Source of the DNA: Hydrangea macrophylla
Taxonomy: Eukaryota; Streptophyta; Magnoliopsida; Cornales; Hydrangeaceae
Direction of reading: 5' to 3'
DNA length: 64,000 nt
Assembly (NCBI GenBank): GCA_033977485.1
Contig: CM066995.1
Coordinates: forward strand, 44,761,736 to 44,825,735
The notes beneath the pieces are model-generated. The model searched no databases. It was not told the origin of the DNA and saw only the letters and a program-made list of their open reading frames with translations. Below are positions 44,600 to 55,770 of the stretch, in pieces (position 1 is the first letter of the stretch; every line of letters begins with the position of its first letter). A program made the translations under genes and the position numbers.

Positions 44600-45312
44600 C
44601 TCGCACTCTTAACCTTAACACACACACACACCAAAAAAAAAAACCACAAAATCTAACAATTTTAATTATCATCATAAATGCTTAATACTTAGAACTAGCT
44701 TCATTATTAATATAGAAATAATTCAAAAAAACACGAACTAAAGAAATTGAACTTGTGTTACCGTTAAATTAGATTTCGATTTTCTAGATCTGCGGCGAAG
44801 ATGAAGCTCCGATATGGATAAACAACAACGGATCTATTGACTCTCTGGAACTCTATGTGCAGCAGCTGATCTAGGTAGCATTTGGAGCTGATCTGGGACT
44901 AGCATCCGCCGGACTTCTATCTCTACTTTCTCTCTCTAAGTTCGGAGAGAGATAGAGAAGGGAGATGGAAATTGTTAAAGAGAATGAGGAAGAAAAGCTT
45001 TTCAATAATCGCGCCGACACTTTTAACAAACAAAAAAAAAAACACAAAAAATCAAAGAATTACTCCATTTATATCATCATAAATGCTTAATGATAAACAG
45101 ACTTTGATTAATTTCTCTCTACACAAACAATTTCAAGAACAGTAATTTGAAGAAATTGAATTATTGTTACCGTTAAATTCGATTTCTAGATCTGCGAGCG
45201 AAGAAGATGAAGCTCCGATAGGGTGAAAAGGCAACGGATCTGTTGACTTTGTTGTGAGCTGATCTGTGCAGTATTTTGTAGATTAGCTGAGAGTGGGCGT
45301 CCGTCCCCCTGG

Positions 45313-45348
<36 letters not shown>

Positions 45349-45440
45349 CTCTCTCTAGAATTTTCCTGTGTCTCTGCGTGTGTGTGTGTTTTTTTTTTCT
45401 GGTATGTTAGAGAAGGGGGATGGAAATATCAAAATACTTG
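44600..45440 (-). repeat. Tandemly duplicated 5' leader of the clathrin-assembly gene
   Basis: Two diverged copies, about 44605-44985 and 45020-45440, ~400-bp period. Shared marks: ATCATCATAAATGCTTAAT, GAAATTGAA...TGTTACCGTTAAAT, TTCTAGATCTGCG, GAAGATGAAGCTCCGATA, CAACGGATCTRTTGAC, CTTTCTCTCTCTA and AGAGAAGG. On the minus strand each has ATTTAACGGTAAC, a possible splice donor, and the near copy has a pyrimidine- and GT-rich acceptor-like stretch ending TTAAG (about 44616), 20 nt upstream of ATG. This suggests a 5' UTR intron with two alternative first exons. Confidence 0.75.
45315..45341. repeat. (TC)n microsatellite in the leader
   Basis: About 13 units, in the distal leader copy; on the gene's strand it reads (GA)n, common in plant 5' untranslated regions. 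Confidence 0.9.
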
Positions 45441-45623
45441 GGGAAATGGAAAATAAAGGTGGAATGAAGTGAGGGGTTGGGGTCCGGATGAATCAGGGCC
45501 GTTGAATTTGAGATCTAAGGAAGCGGAAGTGTTGGAGGTGTCGGAGGGGGTCGTGTATGTAGGAAACACAGTAACAGCCAGCTAGCTGAGAAACTATTCA
45601 GTGCTCCTTCACCAGCAGCACTA

Positions 45624-46778
45624 GGGGAATTCTATAGTGTGGCAAGGTGTTGTCGTTCCACCTGCGGCGAAATCACTTAGGGTTGGCCATGGTTCGGGTG
45701 AGTCGGGTTTGACCCACACTCGATCATCCATCCGAACCCTATCGAGTTATGAGTTTAGAATCCGTCATCCATCCATTCAGTCGAGTGAAACCGAATCGTC
45801 GGTTTCAAATTAGTTTGGGTTGGTTTCGGGTGAAACCCGACAAAAAGAATATATCATATTTTTATTAATTTTACACCCTGATAGTGCTAAACTCATTGTA
45901 CCCAACTGCAAACCATGACCTTGTTATTCACCATTTCACCTTCTTGCAAACTTTTTAAAAAGACATTCAATTTAACTTACTAATAAATAAAATCCTACAT
46001 AAACTTAACAAGTAAAGAAAAATGAAAAACAATTTTACAATCCACCATCAGATTCATACAACATACAAAAAACAGAATTGAAAATAACTTTCATAGTTCC
46101 ACCTCATATATTGTGTTTTCTAAGTTTTCAATAGGTGGTCAGTCGGGTCGGGTGATGTCGGGTTTGAATTATAAAAATCGACAACCAAACCATAGGCAAT
46201 CGAGTGTGGCTTGGGAAAACCATGACTCATTCGGCCATCCGTCAAAACCACTCAAATCCCTTCGGGTTGGTCGGGTTGGGATGGCCAGCCCTAAAATCAC
46301 TATCCACATGTCACATATAAATTCGAGGAAAAAAGAAAAGGCGGGCACGATTAATCCTCTGTCGGTTGGACTATTCTTAGCTTAGTTTGGACTTTTGTTA
46401 GCAATGTTTGGACCTTTTTTAGCAACATTTATACATTGCTTAGCTTAATTTGTACATTGTAAAAGTTGAGCAAAACCCTACACGCAATTAATACTTTTGA
46501 CGTGCAATTAATGCTATGTCGATTGAACATTTATAGTAATGTTTGGACCTTTATTAGTTTAGTTTAGTTTGGACATATTTTTAGCTTAGTTTGTATCTAT
46601 ATTACTTGGCTACTTGCAAGCAAATGTCAAACTTTGTTATTAAAGTACAAATCATTCTTGATAAAGTCCAAAGGTTACTTAATAAAGTCCAAAGATTTGT
46701 AAGAAATGTACAAATCAATGTTTAAAACCACCTTCGCCATGTGAGGCGAAACCACTTCACCCCCACTTTAGAATTCCC
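45624..46778. mobile_element. Mutator-like non-autonomous element, host of the nested hAT
   Basis: Terminal repeats GGGGAATTCTATAGTG and its inverse CACTTTAGAATTCCC, extended by partial pairing of GGCGAAATCACT with AGTGGTTTCGCC. Flanking bases AGCAGCACTA and AGCAACATTA match 8 of 10, a plausible decayed target duplication. After removing the hAT it is about 540 bp and contains repeated TTAGTTTGGAC words. It lies just upstream of the clathrin-assembly gene leader. Confidence 0.6.
45678..46293. mobile_element. Non-autonomous hAT element, 616 bp
   Basis: Terminal repeats TAGGGTTGGCCAT and ATGGCCAGCCCTA; perfect 8-bp target duplications AAATCACT at 45670-45677 and 46294-46301. Subterminal DNA is rich in TCGGGT/ACCCGA words. 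No transposase. Confidence 0.93.
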
Positions 46779-47201
46779 AGCAACATTATAGTGGTTGCCA
46801 ATCAATTAACCCCCTAATTTTTGAGAAATTACCGTTTTGTTTGTAGTATATTGACTAATTTTAATTCAGCTTTTCAATTTAGCCCTCCCGCTATATTACC
46901 ATTTTAATCCATTCAATATTTTTTATTCTTAGTTTCAGTTTAGCCCATTTCAAAAAAATTTTAAATTAAAATTAAAATAAATAAATAATCTGACTCCTCC
47001 CTTGATCAACAAGTGACTACTCCATCCATTGTAAACCTAGAAACTCTTTTGGAATTTCAACTATTTTTGCAAGGTCATTTTGTTGTAATTAAAAGATTTT
47101 AACTTTTTTTCTAATCATGTCTAAAGTTTATAATGGTAATGCTATTGTCAGAGCAGCAATAACTAATGCTAGAGAAAAAAGTATTGCTAAAAGTTTTAGC
47201 G

Positions 47202-47243
<42 letters not shown>

Positions 47244-48512
47244 GTCCCTAAAACTTTAATTTAGCGACATTTTTTACTCTGACATCAACCATTGTTGCAC
47301 TGGTAATAGGGTTAGCCCTTAAAGTTTAGTATCATCGTAAATGAAAAATAAAACTAGAAAAGTGTGCAATTATGATATGTTGACTTTCTATGAGTATTGT
47401 TAAATTGGAACATTCTAAAAACAATAAAAGACTCTTAAATTATGACAAATAAAATAATTGATTCATCACCATAAATTTTAATATGGGGAATGCTAACCAG
47501 ATAAAAAATTTCGTTACTCAAAGTGTTTTTTGTCTCTAAAAGTTAGTGTACATACTGCTAACTTACAATCATCGGGTTGAAGATTAGCATTCCCCTTTAA
47601 ATATTAGTACAACAATTAACAATAAAAGGCGTCATATTTATTTTTATTTGAACATATGTACTCATATTGGTTCTATAAAAAAAATGTACTTATGTAGGGT
47701 TGCAATTGGCCGACAAACTCGAGCCAAGCCCTAATCCAATTTGAAATTTGCTTAGGTTTGGACAATCTTTTTATGTATCGCGGACACAAGTCTGAACTAC
47801 AAAGTTCAAGTCTGATCTAAACTTTGGCTTGGTCTTTAGACGAAGAGATCGATCAATAACTCAAATAATTGAGCTCAAGCTCGTTTATATACATATATAT
47901 TCAATTTAATTCAAAAATAAAATTGATAAATGATGGTTGTTTCTGCTATTTGAACAAAAAAAATTAGGATTCAGATTCTATTAAGGGTTATTTATCTATC
48001 ACAAGTTGCACGCGAACGTTGGTACTGTAAAACTCAAAGTGGGGTGTAGACTGGGTTAATCAGATTCGGGCTCAAACTTGACAGACTCCATTAAAACGTG
48101 GGTCAATCAATACAAACATGAAATAAAGCCCAAACTCACTCGAGTTGCAAGCCCAATACATAGGAAACTCCTACTATGCGGGCACCATGCATGTAGGACA
48201 GAGAGTGAGGTCTTAGTCGTTAGATAAAATTCTTTTGGAAGCAAACATATCTCAACCCTTGGATCAAAACCAGAGTGGCTTTGTCAGTAATTGCAATTTT
48301 TTACCATGGTGGTTACAATATTTGTGACAGGTCATAAGGTTTTGTCAGTGGTTACAATTTTTTATCACGTGATTACAAAATTACATTGTTACATTGTTTT
48401 GTTATCATGGTTGTAGTTCTTTGTCATGGTTGTTACAATTCTTGGTGTCGGGTCATAATTTTTTGTCTAAGGTTATAAGTTATAACTTTTTTTGTTCATT
48501 AATCAGGTAGCA
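46779..48512. other. Intergenic DNA with small repeats
   Basis: A 38-base poly-A run (47204-47241) sits in a weak foldback (about 47148-47300). No gene seen. 48240-48490 repeats GTTACAATTTTT and TTTGTCA words. Confidence 0.5.
47485..47595. mobile_element. Small MITE, 111 bp
   Basis: Perfect terminal repeats GGGGAATGCTAA and TTAGCATTCCCC. Flanks TTTAATAT and TTTAAATA are similar, but a target duplication is not certain. Confidence 0.6.
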
Positions 48513-48515
48513 TTA

Positions 48516-49533
48516 AAGCATCTCCAGCAACTCGCTGGTCTGGCAAGAATGTTAAAATAGCGAGCTATTTTTTTTTTTTTTTGGCCCTCCAACAACCTCG
48601 GCACTCCACTCGTTAGAATAGCAGCCCCAAAATTGCTCGCCACATCTGGCCAACCTTTCTCCCTCGCTATGTCACTCATCAAACTCCCAACAGTGTATTT
48701 TGTCAAACCCCAACCATAGGATTTCTATTAAAAAACAAAGACACAAAGAATAGATGAACATCATGGCTTTCATGTCGGAATTTTGACAGGGCAATCGATG
48801 CTGCCGGTGGAGTGTTGCCGCTGCAGTGAATGGTGGTAAGTTTTCTCCCTTCGAGACAGGGGGTTTGGGTGAGGATGGTGGGTGTTGGCGGTGGTAACAG
48901 TGGCTCACTGTCTCCTCTTCTCTCCTCTCCTCTCTCCTCGCGTCTCCAAACAGGGCTAGTGGTTTGAGGTTTTGGCCCTTTTGGGCCAAGGGGATGGAAG
49001 GAGTTAAGACTATTGGTGTTAAAATAATAGTAGAATTCTGCTGGGTTTATTAAATGTTGTTTGAAATTGTACTAATTCAGTTTCTAAATTATTCAATCAA
49101 AAAGAAAAAAAAAATCTGAATGATTTAATATTTGTTTAGTATAAAACATTACTTTATTTGATAATTTTATGAGTAATGTTATGTTTCCCGAATTTGCATT
49201 CCAAATGTGACAATTATGTATTTACTATGAAAATGACCTATGAACTGTGACCATCTAAATAATACCATTAAAATTTTAAAAATAAAATTTACACTTTAAA
49301 AAGTAAAATGTTATCGTCAGAAAATGACTATTCGAATGTGATCCTTTGGAGTAAAAAGTAATCGAAGTCTGTTTAAATTATAAAGTTGATATTTTAAAAT
49401 TGAAAAAATAAAATAAAATAACAGTGTTCAATCAAAATAAAGAGCCTTTCTAGAGCAAGTAGCAAAAAGTGATCTGTTAAAATAAAGAAAATGACAAAAT
49501 AACTTGCTATTTTAGCTTTAACTAGAGTTGCTC
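48516..49533. mobile_element. PIF/Harbinger-like non-autonomous element
   Basis: Starts AAGCATCTCCAGCAACTC after TTA and ends with the inverse of AGAGCAACTCTAGTTAAAGC before TTA, a 3-bp TTA duplication. Inner partners AAAATAGCGAGCTATTT and AATAACTTGCTATTTTAG lie near the two ends. The ~1-kb interior has no credible coding, though 48770-48980 is unusually GC-rich. Confidence 0.5.
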
Positions 49534-49788
49534 TTAATGCTCTGTTTTTTAATGTAGCTAAGTGGATGATTCCCCACTTATTGACCCACAATATGTGCAA
49601 AACTGCTGCACGGATCAGACAAATTTCCATACGCATTTAATTTGGGCTTAAAGATGAGGTGTTGGTGAGCATCACACAATAACATTTCCTGTTGGAGAGT
49701 TTGTAATGTATACGTCGTGTTATTCTATAATTACCATACGAACGCGTACGGCTCACGTTGATTGAGACACTTTTTTGGAAAGCTGTTG

Positions 49789-49839
49789 AAGTTTTTTTTT
49801 TTTTTTTTTTTTTCAGAAAATGGTAAATAGATTTTTCTG

Positions 49840-49870
<31 letters not shown>
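49789..49870. repeat. Two poly-T tracts
   Basis: T-runs of about 22 and 29 bases (about 49793-49814 and 49842-49870) separated by a short AAATGGTAAATAG stretch. Confidence 0.9.
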
Positions 49871-49919
49871 CCACTTTCTGTTGTGAGTTGACACTTACTC
49901 AAAATTATCCGGCTAATGG

Positions 49920-49981
49920 GGTCCCACTTGGTTAAGTGGCGAGACTGGCCCCCTACTTTATAGTTCTTGGGTTAATTCCAA
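49920..49981 (+). mobile_element. SINE or tRNA-like head, cut by a Helitron
   Basis: A-box-like TGGTTAAGTGGCGAG and B-box-like GGGTTAATTCC at about tRNA spacing. The sequence is then interrupted at 49981 by the minus-strand Helitron. Confidence 0.4.
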
Positions 49982-50671
49982 CTAGTCGACTACCCGTGCA
50001 AATGCACGGGTGCATAGCAGGCTAAATTGCAATTCATAAACTAAACATTTTTGCAATAGAGAATCATAAAATGAAGACTAATAACGCAGTTGCAATTGTA
50101 ATACCATAGATCACTTAAACTACACCAGAACATGGAAAAGTTACATACAAAGAAAAAATTACAATGAATAAACGTAGTAACAAAAAGTGATGTAATCACT
50201 AAAAAATGGACGAAAATACAATAGTTCATAAGGTAGGAGGCAAAACATAGCCACAACCACTACCTGGGAACACAATATCCAAAAAATCACAACATATATC
50301 CAAAACAAAAGGCCACAAAACCAAAATTCATAGCCTGTCCAAACTGAGGTCAAAACCTCAATCTCCAGTAACCCAGATCAAAAGGGTTAATTCATTCTTT
50401 GAATTATCCAAACTGATCCATACGGACCATACATATTGATCCAAACCTCAATGTCCAAAATTCAAAGACTTCCCAAACTGATCCATACATGATCAGGGTG
50501 TAGCTTGGTCCAAAAGTCCAGAAGCTTGAATGAAACCACAAGTTGAAATGTTTTTTGTTGAGCTCATGACAGATGATGTAGTTTTTGATGCAGCGCAGGA
50601 ATCTTAGTTCCAAGTCCTATGTACAGAGAAATTGAAACAAACATTAATCAATAATCCAAACATAAACGCGG

Positions 50672-50703
<32 letters not shown>

Positions 50704-51203
50704 GCAGCTGGTATAGACAGGCCCATGAACACACACACACACATATATATATATATGCACATGAACATCTTAACCCCTAAATGAAAAAAAATAAAAACAT
50801 GTAAATTAGACAGAGAAGGGGAAGAGAAAGAGAAGCTGGAAATTATGAATAAGCAAATGCAATCTATCACTGTTTATAAAGTGAAAGGGGATAGCAAAAG
50901 GCTGCAACAATGTGAGTAATTAAGTTGGAGGGCAAAAGAAAAGTTGAAAATTGAAAGGCCACAAGTTAGGAAGAGAGAAAGCCTCCGTAGCAGTGGTAGT
51001 TATGAAGAGAGAGAGAGAAGAAAGGGGTAGGAGAAAGATTCGGTATGTGGGGGTGGGAGTTATGAAGAGAGATTGAGAGACATTCACAATTCAATAAAAA
51101 AATATTAGGGTGCCACATAAGAAATTTAGAGAAAGGAAAGAGGTGCCACTTGGCATAGCTTAGAGAATAGTTTTGGCTTTGCTTTTTATATATATATAAT
51201 AGA
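49982..51203 (-). mobile_element. Minus-strand Helitron, 1222 bp
   Basis: On the minus strand it starts TCTATTATATATATATAAAA after an A (51204) and ends CTAG (49985-49982) before a T (49981). The perfect hairpin ACCCGTGCATTTGCACGGGT (49992-50011) lies 6 nt before CTAG. No Rep/helicase. Inside is an AT/AC microsatellite block (50681-50756). A minus-strand stretch near 50611-50404 preceded by TTTCTCTGTACATAG looks like an acceptor and exon, possibly a captured gene piece, but was not recognised. Confidence 0.85.
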
Positions 51204-51835
51204 TATTCCATCATGTTTTTGACCTTACTTGTATATTAATTGTTGAGTAAAGAAATAAACACTTGTCAAACTAATTTCTCACAAGAATGAAATAAAAATT
51301 AGATTTTGACTGAACTAAGTCATATTTTAGACGTTATCATTTTTTATCTGATTTTTGTAATAACCAATATAACATAGATTTTGACAAAGAAACAATTTTA
51401 ATAGAATTGCTTCGCTGATTAGTATGTATATGTAAAAATGGCATTCACTAAATACTTAAATCTATAATATTATTTCACTGATGAATAATATTAATTCTTT
51501 ACTTTCCCAGATAACTTTTAAACTTAGGATTTGGTACAAGTATTCTTTTCACTAAAAGCTAAGAAACGATTAAAGAAGTCATTGGAGGACTTAAAAGGTT
51601 TTGTTGGCAACAATTTAAGCTTAGTGATCATTCAATCGGAGGCTTTTTTCTTCTTCTTCTTCTATTTTATTTTGGCATTGGCATCATTTTCGGCTTGAGT
51701 AGCTTTTGATTAATTAGTGTTCTATGATCGATTCATAATTGTTTGCGATGAATTGTAGAAGATGAGTTTAGCAAACGTTTTATAATAACTTTTAAAATCT
51801 CTTATTCACGTGCGATTTTCAAAAACTGCTCCAAA

Positions 51836-51984
51836 GAGTAATGACATAAAATGTGTACATAAAGTCTGTACATAAAAATTTGGGTCATTCATTTCGGTAA
51901 ATCCTATGTATGCAGGCACATGTTCTACCAAAATAAATAATCCAGATATTTATGTGCACACTTTATGTGCACATAGCATTACCC
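51836..51984. mobile_element. Mutator-like MITE, 149 bp
   Basis: Perfect 10-bp direct repeats CTGCTCCAAA (51826-51835, 51985-51994) flank ends GAGTAATG and CATTACCC. Inner arms TGTGTACATAAAGT and ACTTTATGTGCACA pair imperfectly. Confidence 0.75.
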
Positions 51985-52008
51985 CTGCTCCAAAATAGAG
52001 CCAAAATA

Positions 52009-52195
52009 TCGAGAGTATTTTTGCTTTCACTCAAAAATTGTCACTCATTGCTCACTCGGCCCTTCACTTGGTGACATGTGTCTCATTTCCTTGTATCATC
52101 TATATAATTACTGGAATGTGACACATGTCACCCAGTGAAGACCTGGATGAACAATGAATGATCATTTTTAGGTGAGCAAAAATGCTCTCCATACT
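52009..52195. mobile_element. Foldback MITE, ~185 bp
   Basis: GAGAGTATTTTTGCT and GAGCAAAAATGCTCTC at the ends, inner partners CACTTGGTGACATGTGTC and GACACATGTCACCCAGTG. It is 25 bp from the previous MITE. Target duplication not resolved. Confidence 0.65.
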
Positions 52196-52312
52196 TTTAC
52201 GTGAGCCATCCTTGACTATACTTGTATGCAGTATGCTAATGAAAAATACGATCAAAGAGTAAAGATTTGGCCACAAACACTCCACAAATGAATTACACAA
52301 ACAAAGTTTGTT

Positions 52313-52447
52313 CAGTATATTTCGTTAGGTTCCTCTCATATAGATGCACAATTTTCAAAAAAAAAAAAACAGTTTTAAAATAATGCAATCTTAAAAAAAA
52401 AAAAAAAATAGTTTAAAAACTGTGAGAGGAACCTAATGAAAGTACTG
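52313..52447. mobile_element. Small MITE, 135 bp
   Basis: CAGTATATTTCGTTAGGTTC...CTCTCA and its inverse TGAGAG...GAACCTAATGAAAGTACTG; the middle holds two A-runs. Confidence 0.7.
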
Positions 52448-52626
52448 AAGCAACTTTACTAAAGTCTTATCCGTGTAAATTATCTTATTCTAACATTATT
52501 TAACATTATTTGTAACTGTTTTTAAAAGGTAAAAGTTACATTTTTTTTATACTTGTAGCTTTTTCATTTTATTTTAAATATTTTTTTTATAAAAAAAAAT
52601 TGCTCTTCTTGTTTGAGTATGTTTAA

Positions 52627-52717
52627 AGCTGGATCAAGTCCAATGAAATCTTATTTTGGTCTCCTTTAAATAAGTGGTGTCACGTTGGCTTAATAAATAA
52701 TAATAATTCTCCTGAAA

Positions 52718-52750
<33 letters not shown>

Positions 52751-52868
52751 GCTGGATCAAGTCCCATGAAATCTTATTTTGGTCTCCTTTAAATAAGTGG
52801 TATCACGTTGGCTTAATAAATAATAATAATTCTCCTGAAAAATAATAATAATAATAATAATAATAAAA
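52627..52868. repeat. ~120-bp tandem duplication with (AAT)n
   Basis: GCTGGATCAAGTCC...ATGAAATCTTATTTTGG occurs at about 52628 and 52750, each ending in an (AAT)n tract. A partial third unit (CACGTTGGCTTAATAAAT) is at about 53410. Confidence 0.9.
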
Positions 52869-52926
52869 GAGAATGTTTTTAAGCCGGTACATCCCCAAAG
52901 AAATTATACAAAGAGTAATACTAGAG

Positions 52927-53297
52927 CAGGGCCGACCCTGAGATTGTGAAATTCTCATGAGGCCCTAAGCGAAAAAAAAATTTAGGCCATTTTTTGGTCC
53001 TATTTTTTATATAAAATGCATGTTTATATAAGGCCTTATTTTTTTTAGGCCCTATTTTGCCCTATTTTTATATATAATACATGTATTTTGGCCAAACAAT
53101 GCCTTATTTTTGGTCCTCTTTTTATATATAATGCATGTATATCTAAGGCCCTATTTTTTTAGGCCTTATTTTGGCCCTATTTTTATATATAATACATGAA
53201 TTTTGGCCAAACAAGGCCTTATTCCAAGACTAAACAAACTCTAATTTTTTGAGGCCCCAAGCAGCCGCCCGGGCCGCTGGCCCAAGGGTCGGCCCTG
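52927..53297. mobile_element. Non-autonomous hAT element, 371 bp
   Basis: 13-bp terminal repeats CAGGGCCGACCCT and AGGGTCGGCCCTG; 8-bp flanks TACTAGAG and TGCTAGAG. A second copy of the target at about 53509 (AATGCTAGAGTTACAAA) lacks the element and serves as an empty site. The interior holds two GGCCCTATTTTT...AATACATG repeats. Confidence 0.93.
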
Positions 53298-53394
53298 TGC
53301 TAGAGTTACAAATGAGTCCCCCAACGAGCTACTAAGAACCACTTCTTTTTTCTTTCTTTTTTTCGTTTTCCTCTTCTTCTTCTTTTTTTTTGGA

Positions 53395-53424
53395 GGGGGG
53401 GGGGGGGGGCACGTTGGCTTAATA

Positions 53425-53462
<38 letters not shown>

Positions 53463-53630
53463 GAGAATGTTTTTAAGCCCGTACACTCCCAAAGAAATTA
53501 TACAAAGAGTAATGCTAGAGTTACAAAAGAGTCACCCAACGATCTATTAAGAACCACTTCTTTTTTCTTTTCTTTTCTTTTTTTTTTTCTTTTCATTTTC
53601 CTCTTCTTCTTCTTCTTCTTCTTCTTTTGG
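53395..53630. repeat. Poly-G, (AAT)n and (TTC)n block
   Basis: G15 at 53395-53409, (AAT)n near 53425-53461, T/C tracts to 53630. The block 53410-53570 copies 52867-52926 plus 53298-53345, without the hAT. Confidence 0.8.
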
Positions 53631-53865
53631 AGAAATTACACAGACCTCCCCTTTATATTGCAAAATTACGCAGACCTCCCTTGAGGTTTGAATTTGCATT
53701 ACACACACCTCCCCTCTAGATTGCAAAATTTATAGAGACCTCTCTTCTTAATTCACTAATGCTGAAAATACCCTTAGTTATAAAAAATAAAAATAAGAAA
53801 CTTCTCTCTCTACTGTGTGTATATATATATGCATACATACATACACACCATATATACGGACCATG

Positions 53866-53869
<4 letters not shown>

Positions 53870-53900
<31 letters not shown>
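53870..53900. repeat. (AC)n microsatellite
   Basis: About 15 AC units; the CVCVCV and THTHTH translations are artefacts. Confidence 0.95.
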
Positions 53901-53902
<2 letters not shown>

Positions 53903-54162
53903 CATATATGCATATATATTTGTATACATATAGCCATTGAATACATATATACATCTTTGAGGTGGGTGTAGTATTTTTGGGTTTAGATCTTAGATTTTTT
54001 GAGCAAATTGATTTTGAGCTTAAATGTCAAGAACAATTAGTTTTTGAAATAAATTAATTTTTGGTTTAAATCTTAGGAACAAATTAGTTTTTGGAATAAA
54101 TTGATTTTGGGTTTAAATATTTTATTTTTTGAACAAATTTATATATATATTCTCACATAACC

Positions 54163-54670
54163 TATGGATGTGTGCCCAATCTCAAATTGATTTCACCAAT
54201 TTTGGTATTTCTCTGTTTGTTATGGACTTTATGGTAATTGTATAGTTACTCAAATACCATAATATCCCTTTAATATACTATAATTACTCATACATGTGTG
54301 CAACAACATAAGGATATCTTGATTCTTGATTTGTGTGAGGCTAATTCTATCGTTTGTACAATAATTACATTCAAGGTGGCTAATAATTACATTTAGGTCA
54401 ACTTTACATAAAGGAGGCTATGGCTCCTATGGATGCGTGCCCAATCTCAAATTGATTTTGCCAATTTCGGTATTTCTCTAGTTGTTATGCACTTTACGGT
54501 AATTGTATAGTTACTCAAATGCCATAATATCCCTTTAGTATACCATAATTACTCGTACATGTGTACAACTACATAAGGATATCTTGATTTGTGTAAGGCT
54601 AATTCTGTCGTTTGTATAATAACTACATTCAAGGCGACTAATAATTACATTTAGGCCAACTTTTGAAATT
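54163..54670. repeat. 265-bp tandem duplication
   Basis: TATGGATGTGTGCCCAATCT at 54163 and TATGGATGCGTGCCCAATCT at 54428, followed by long matching sequence through TTACATTTAGG. Confidence 0.9.
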
Positions 54671-55440
54671 TTATTTAATATAATAATGAGGATTCAATCA
54701 ACTTTGGCTTAAATATTTCAGATTCAATCAACTTTTTCAACCATAATTATAATTAGCTTATGTCACGCCCCGGAGTAGCCAAAAATAGGGCAAATTTAAA
54801 TTTCCTTTCTGGACCCATAAGGAATGACAAGTTACATTAACTGATTGTCCTTTCTACATTCTACACATGGTTAACAGAGTAAGCGGAATCATAAAAACAT
54901 CTATTGGTGTTCTTCATTAGAACTCAAATGTCTGGGATCTAGTTATTACATCATGAGTCTAAATAAAAGATCTATAAAGGCAGTCTAGGGCGATCTATAC
55001 TGATCACAATTCGTATCTAAAGCATTACCTCAGATAGGAGCCAGTAAAGTAGTTTAAGTAATACTAAATATAACTATATCGGAGTCCTTCGCTTCAACTT
55101 GTTCATCTGTCGTGTCCCTGTGGGTAGACCTCATCTTGATAGTCATCACCTGTAAAATCTAGACGTGATATGTCCAGGGCAGGAAGAAGAGCCGTTAGCT
55201 TTTGAAGCTAAGTGAGTTCGTCTAACCGATCACTCCTAATACAAGCATTAATATATAAGTACAACAGGTATCTCGAACTAAACATTTGATAAGCATTATC
55301 TCCAAACGTATGATGTATGACAGTAATATGAATGAGATACGACACGATGCACCATCGATATGTTCGACTTTACTCGACCACAGACACCACAACTGACTCA
55401 TGTGACTTGTTACATTACCAGTGTAACACCGTTAGCTTAG

Positions 55441-55770
55441 AGTAGAATGATTACATTGCTATCGTCGCCTAGCAGGGCCCTACAGCAGTTTTGGTTTTAA
55501 AAAGAGTGTAATCATTGGACTCTTAGGTCCCCGTGACCTTGCCTAGAGAATAGAATAGTTACAGCGCTATCGTTGCCTAGCATGGCCCTATAGCATTATA
55601 AAGGTAACTATTATATTCAAGTTCAGATGGATACTTTGCTATCGTCGCCTAACGTGGCCCTATAGCGTATCAACCATCAACTTCATACTGTCATCGTCGC
55701 CTTGCGGCCCCATATTAACATCGTCGCCTTACGGCCTCATAGTAACATCATCACCTTACGGCCATAGCAT
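55441..55770. repeat. Irregular repeats of ATCGTCGCCT...GGCCC in the LTR
   Basis: GCTATCGTCGCCTAGCAGGG and variants recur about six times with 25-100-bp spacing, most followed by CCCTATAGC or a CCTTACGGCC-type ending. The same series is in the other LTR (about 59900-60215). Confidence 0.75.

Noticed and set aside
44595..44675. 27-residue N-terminal extension of the clathrin-assembly protein from the upstream ATG
   Set aside because: Hydrophobic, Cys-rich and unlike family N-termini; it overlaps the likely acceptor region of a UTR intron.
53716..53971. Cys-Val and Thr-His repeat ORFs
   Set aside because: They translate the (AC)n microsatellite.
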